NCBI GenBank assembly: GCA_036985755.1
Contig: BTQG01000125.1
Coordinates: 1 to 5,308 of the forward strand
Source of the DNA: JACZST01 sp036985755
GTDB lineage: Bacteria > Actinomycetota > Acidimicrobiia > Spongiisociales > UBA5794
Direction: 5' to 3'
Length of the DNA stretch: 5,308 nt
The notes under the pieces are model-generated. The model was not told the origin of the DNA. It saw only the letters and a list, made by a program, of their open reading frames with translations, and did no database searches. The position numbers were made by a program, and so were the translations under genes. Below are positions 4,995 to 5,308 of the stretch, in pieces; position 1 is the stretch's first letter, and every line of letters begins with the position of its first letter.

Positions 4995-5273
4995 CTAGCC
5001 CGGTTTTACTCGATCCTTGAAGCCCTGGCCTGCTTTGAATGCCGGAACTCTGGTCGCCGGCACGTACACCGGCGCGCCTGTTTGCGGATTCCTTGCAGTA
5101 CGCGCCTTTCGGTCGCGTCCTTCGAAGGTGCCGAAGCCGGTGATCTGGACCTTTCCCTGCGTGACGACGCCACCCATGATGACGTCAAGCGTCTCGTCGA
5201 TCATCTTGCTCGTCATCGCCTTGGATTCCCCTGTATTGCGGGCCACCGCCTCGATCAACTCACCCTTGTTCAC
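4995..5273 (-). CDS. HU/IHF-family nucleoid DNA-binding protein
   Basis: A 92-residue DNA-bending architectural protein expected to act as a dimer on the nucleoid. Helices 1 and 2 occupy about 3-37 (NKGELIEAVARNTGESK onward). The beta-arm region follows with GFGTFEGRDRKARTARNPQTG (46-66 overall), including the family signature and P63 of RNP, the proline that intercalates into DNA. The C-terminal VPATRVPAFKAGQGFKDRV motif closes the fold. Length equals ordinary bacterial HU; the long Lys/Ala-rich tail of mycobacterial HupB is absent. The GTG start at 5273-5271 has a complete AAGGAGG at 5286-5280, 6 nt away, implying high expression. It is convergent with the SCP2 gene and shares the two-way terminator. 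The promoter lies beyond the right edge. HU is more likely than IHF, but sequence alone does not separate them firmly. Confidence 0.96.
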   Translation of the reverse strand: MNKGELIEAVARNTGESKAMTSKMIDETLDVIMGGVVTQGKVQITGFGTFEGRDRKARTARNPQTGAPVYVPATRVPAFKAGQGFKDRVKPG

Positions 5274-5279
5274 AATGAA

Positions 5280-5286
5280 CCTCCTT
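5280..5286 (-). promoter_or_regulatory. Strong Shine-Dalgarno of the HU gene
   Basis: AAGGAGG on the minus strand is a full match to the anti-Shine-Dalgarno end of 16S rRNA and lies 6 nt before the GTG codon. It fixes that GTG as the start and suits an abundant nucleoid protein. Confidence 0.85.
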
Positions 5287-5308
5287 GGTCGCTGAGGTGA
5301 ATGACAAC

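Noticed and set aside
4776..5300. Plus-strand frame of 174 codons across the hairpin spacer and opposite HU
   Set aside because: It runs through the inverted repeats and the terminator and is antisense to HU; the product is low-complexity and has no family features.

Overview
The window comes from a GC-rich actinobacterium. The strongest sign is a WhiB-family gene, since WhiB proteins are known only from Actinobacteria and their phages. The single-anchor succinate dehydrogenase resembles mycobacterial Sdh1, and several genes have purine-rich Shine-Dalgarno sites, some with GTG or TTG starts. The many period-7 intergenic repeats and the hairpin-rich spacer suggest an environmental lineage such as Acidimicrobiia. 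That placement is a guess, because no rRNA or other phylogenetic marker is present.

Layout. The left edge holds the first codons of a minus-strand gene with a hydrophobic N-terminus. It is followed by two tracts of 7-bp repeats (105-161 and 197-245), which are the same heptamer family in opposite orientations. Next is a minus-strand whiB-like gene (268-555). Its promoter has a consensus -35 box and a symmetrical AT-rich site lying over the expected start of transcription. A 274-bp spacer separates it from a plus-strand sdhC-sdhA-sdhB operon (830-4267), whose genes are 13 nt apart and then overlap by 1 nt. A 116-bp spacer with two further period-7 tracts and a probable promoter leads to a small SCP2-domain gene (4384-4767). 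A spacer of about 225 bp packed with inverted repeats ends in a strong two-way terminator (4941-4980). Beyond it a minus-strand HU-type nucleoid protein gene (4995-5273) converges on the SCP2 gene.

How the genes work together. The three sdh genes encode a complete succinate:quinone oxidoreductase: flavoprotein, three-cluster iron-sulfur protein, and a five-helix membrane anchor with histidines for two b hemes. The divergent WhiB protein has its own Fe-S cluster site and could sense redox state or nitric oxide next to a respiratory Fe-S enzyme, but no regulatory link is shown. SCP2 and HU are independent single-gene units.

The coding content is ordinary core metabolism. I did not find an undescribed multi-gene system. 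The more unusual material is intergenic: the heptamer tracts, the symmetrical site at the whiB promoter, and the structured spacer before HU.
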